A stretch of 64,000 nt of DNA from the NCBI GenBank assembly GCA_030549335.1, contig CM060187.1:58610203-58674202 (forward strand), written 5' to 3'. Shown here one piece after another: positions 60,999-64,000 of the stretch. The DNA is from Pontederia crassipes (Eukaryota; Streptophyta; Magnoliopsida; Commelinales; Pontederiaceae). A program made the position numbers and the translations under genes. Within the stretch, counting starts at the first letter, position 1. Every line of letters begins with the position of its first letter. The notes beneath the pieces were generated by a model. It saw only the letters and a list, made by a program, of their open reading frames with translations. It did no database searches and was not told the DNA's origin.

Positions 60999-63390
60999 GT
61001 AGCATAAGCTATTTTTTGGACAAACTTTTCACTTTATTCATAATTAATCTCATGATATTAAGACAATTATTATGTTCAATATGTTAAATTGAATAAATGG
61101 GCCTTGTATGTAATATTGTGTGTGTATATTCGTATGAAGAATAAATATCTAATACGCCTTTTTCTTAAAAATAATTCATTAATATTTTCATTATTCATAT
61201 ATTTATGTCTTCAATCACTGTTTTACATTATTTATTGAAGAAATAATTTTTGTTTACACTGTTTTTTAAAATAACGATTATTATCGATTCACGTAGAAGA
61301 GACATCTATATTATTTCTTATTGTTATATTTTGATAACATAGCATTGACTCATGCACATATAGTCTTCAATAAAATTTAAAGAATAATATTATATCAAAT
61401 ATGAGTAAATTTTGTACTTTTTTATGAAACAAAAAGTTCAGAACACATCTAATAAAAGAAATTTTATTAGATGAATAGCAGGGTAACCTTCTAACAAACG
61501 ATTTCTTTTTGCAATTTCCCGTTGGTTTATGTAATCTTTATATGTGAACGAGTGTTAAATTTTTGTAGGTGGATAATAAATGGCATGTATCATGCATATT
61601 TGTCCATGGAGCACTACGTTTCTTTTTTTTTTTTCTTTTATGAACATGATATCTAAAATTCAGTCCGTTCAGACTTCTCAAAGAAAAATTCATAGATATC
61701 AAATAGTATTAGAACTTTCTGTCTTCATAATAAATTTATTTTTCTAGTGATTATTTTGTATTTTTCTCTTTCCATGTTTTTTTTTCTTTACAATATCATT
61801 ATTAGGTGGCGTATAGTCACCACTTTCAAGTGTGTCCTAAAGGACTCTGTCTTTACTTCATAACCATCAAAGCACTCCACTCCAGCCCTCAAATTTGACT
61901 GATACATTAAATTATGTCACTATCCAATTGCTTTGACTAAGCATTCACTGTTTCATTGCTATAGGAATATCATATTATAATCATGTATTAATTGAGGAGT
62001 AAAAAGAGTGTGGAGAGCACTTTTGCATTATGATATACCACACCTACTAGTTGGATGATGCTTGGATCTTCTGGAGAAGTACATTTTAATTATACAATAA
62101 GTTAATCAATTTATTATAATGAGTGATATATAGTCATTGCTCCTTAATTGAAATTTTCAATTATTTATGAAACAAATCAAATTTAGCTGACACAATTGAT
62201 CAGTTGAACTGATATGGTGAAGGGGCTCCTCTTTGTCATGGATCGACACCACATAATATTTTTTAGGGTTATTTTTCATAAATCTCTTCTAAATTATCAC
62301 GATTTTTTATCTAATATCAAACTATGAACTTTTTTTTATTTCTAAATTATCGTGACTTTTTACTTTCATCCTTTTGTTCACTTCTGAGATTACATTTATT
62401 TTTTTTTCATTTATGAAAAGACTAAATTACGCTTTATCACATAATACATCAAATAATAAATATAAAAATAAGAAAAAATGTTCGACTATCAGTGAAGACG
62501 CGAAGGTATTAATATTCGACTAATGATAGTCAAATCTTTTTTATTATTTTATTTGATGTATTATATAACGAGGAATAATTTAATATTTTTATAAATGAAA
62601 AAAAAATTGAATGGAAGAATAAAGTGAAAAAATCGTGATAGTTTAGAGATTAAAAAAAAGTTTGTAATTTAATATTAGATACAAAAAATCATAATAATTT
62701 AGGTGAAATTTATAAAAATAATCATATGTTTTTTATTAATTTTTAAGTTAACACGAAGAAGAAAGAAAATATTGAATCAAGTGTAGTGCCAATAGTTTTG
62801 ATTGTTATTTTCTTTTCTTTTTTTTCATTAGCCAGAATGATCACATCTACAAAATTATGGTAGAGTTCAGTGGCTTAGTTGGAAAAGAAAATAAAATTGA
62901 GTGATCGTTTCAAAAGTTTAGTTGACTTAAATTTCGAAAATCACGGATGGTGCGATAAGCTGAGAATGTGTCTTACCCGGGCTCAATTATTGAAGTCCTC
63001 AATTAGGACGGCATTTGTCTTTTCTATTCTCGTTCAAACATCCAATTAATAATCATAGGCAGTAATGGATCTAGATAAAATAAATAAATAAAATACTTAT
63101 AAAGCGTTAGATTCTGCCACCATTAACTGTGTGAATTGCTTTTGTATTCCAAGGTAACATGAAAATTACTTAATGTTGTACGTTGCTTAACTTGCTGCCC
63201 ATTTGTGCAAAAAAGGGGGATACAAGAAAACTTCGATATCTTATATTCTTTCAGTCAATGATCTGCTGTCTTTTTCTTTTTTTTTTATTTTTTGCTTCGA
63301 GGTAATAATAAATGTTGAATGTTCCAACTGTGGCTTAGCCGTGGCATTTAGAATTATCATTCTCTCACATTGTTTTCGTCCTGGGATACA
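60999..63390. other. AT-rich intergenic spacer
   Basis: Very AT-rich. About 62280-62360 and 62625-62710 hold inverted related phrases (taaattatcacgattttttat and gtgatagtttagagattaaa), probably the arms of another decayed MITE. No coding region is supported. Confidence 0.45.
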
Positions 63391-63480
63391 GGGATTGCAG
63401 AAAAAGCTCAAACTGCTTGCCATCGATCTCGTTAATGAGCCAGCATATGAGGGTACAAGGACAAAGCCCTCTCCAACGAG
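63391..63480 (+). pseudogene. Possible exon 3 fragment of a second Lambda GST
   Basis: After a CAG acceptor, the frame reads GLQKKLKLLAIDLVNEPAY. This lines up with GLQSKIELVPLDLGNRPAW encoded by exon 3 of the GSTL locus 5.6 kb upstream, also placed right after CAG. The frame then shifts; a neighbouring frame gives YKDKALSNEV, resembling YKEKLYPANKV. No other GSTL exon was found before the window ends, so this is either a lone relic or the start of a degenerate copy. Confidence 0.45.
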
Positions 63481-64000
63481 GTTTTGATATGTCCACTGCC
63501 TGTGCGAAGTTTCTGAAAGCAGTTGCGAAAAATAAAAGAACTCTGAACGCACAGATTAAATCATGTTCGAACTCAAGGACGGTAATATCGTGTCTTTATG
63601 ATATTGCAGGGGAAAGTGCTGATTTCTACACTATAACACAAATGAGATAAGTGAAGTTGAGACTTCTTTTTCAAGGAAAATAATTCAAGCACATCTAACA
63701 GAGAAAAGATCAGAATTGTCCAAATACAAAATGTCAAGAATCATGTGAGGCGGCGAGTCCTCCCAAAAAATAGTTTAAAGTTTTTGTTTTGCCATTTTTG
63801 CAAATAGAGTTTGCGACTTGATTGGCCTACCGATATATGTGTTTAAAAATGACAGAATCAAAGTACCGCAAGAAGGATTTACAATCCTCAATAACATATC
63901 TAAGCCTCCAAGGACAATACGAAATATCTGCTAATGAAATCAGTAGAAAGTTGAGACTGCTAATGAAAATTACAGTTGAAATAATGCACTGTAATATTTA
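63481..64000. other. Terminal region, nothing recognised
   Basis: The open frame at 63417-63650 overlaps the GST-like fragment in another frame and shows no family signature. The remainder is AT-rich. Confidence 0.4.

Overview
The window is nuclear DNA of a flowering plant, most likely a monocot outside the grasses (a Zingiberales-type genome is my guess). The reasons are short exons split by GT-AG introns, AT-rich spacers, GC-rich first exons, plant-only gene families (STAR2/ALS3, NET, PPR, Lambda GST) and plant transposons. I assembled the gene models by hand from splice sites and reading-frame continuity.

Layout. 1-1638: AT-rich spacer. 1639-5832 (+): multiply broken NET2-type (NETWORKED, KIP1-like) actin-binding gene. 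5833-10840: spacer with a PIF/Harbinger MITE and a possible LTR remnant. 11865-12697 (+): glycine/proline-rich protein of the A3 type, with a long 5' intron carrying a (GA)n tract. 13876-16283 (-): small type I membrane protein. 16988-19265 (-): STAR2/ALS3, the UPF0014 permease of aluminium tolerance, head-to-head with a small protein of two RRM-like modules (19792-30616, +). Intron 4 of that gene is about 9.7 kb and holds a decayed antisense Ty3/Gypsy element, a SINE-like element and a LINE remnant. 32378-32954: hAT-type MITE. 33242-35581 (+): phosphatidylglycerophosphate synthase (PGP1). 37338-39344 (+): intronless PLS/E-type PPR protein. 40537-43110 (+): NEDP1/SENP8-like cysteine protease with Ser at the catalytic Cys position and a 45-bp coding minisatellite. 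45892-48694 (+): coiled-coil protein of unknown role. 50197-53214 (+): clade D PP2C. About 56960-59752 (+): Lambda-class glutathione transferase with a 119-bp tandem triplication over the end of exon 1 and two frame lesions. 60535-60998: second hAT-type MITE. About 63391-63480: possible fragment of a second Lambda GST.

The genes are ordinary housekeeping, organelle and stress genes and do not form an operon-like system. The most striking results are the active-site change in the NEDP1-like protease; the intact RRM-like gene spliced across 9.7 kb of nested repeats; five copies of one (TTG)n-tailed SINE-like family, four with clear target-site duplications; two MITEs with exact 8-bp duplications; and the repeat-disturbed GST locus. 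I found no CRISPR array, rRNA or tRNA gene.
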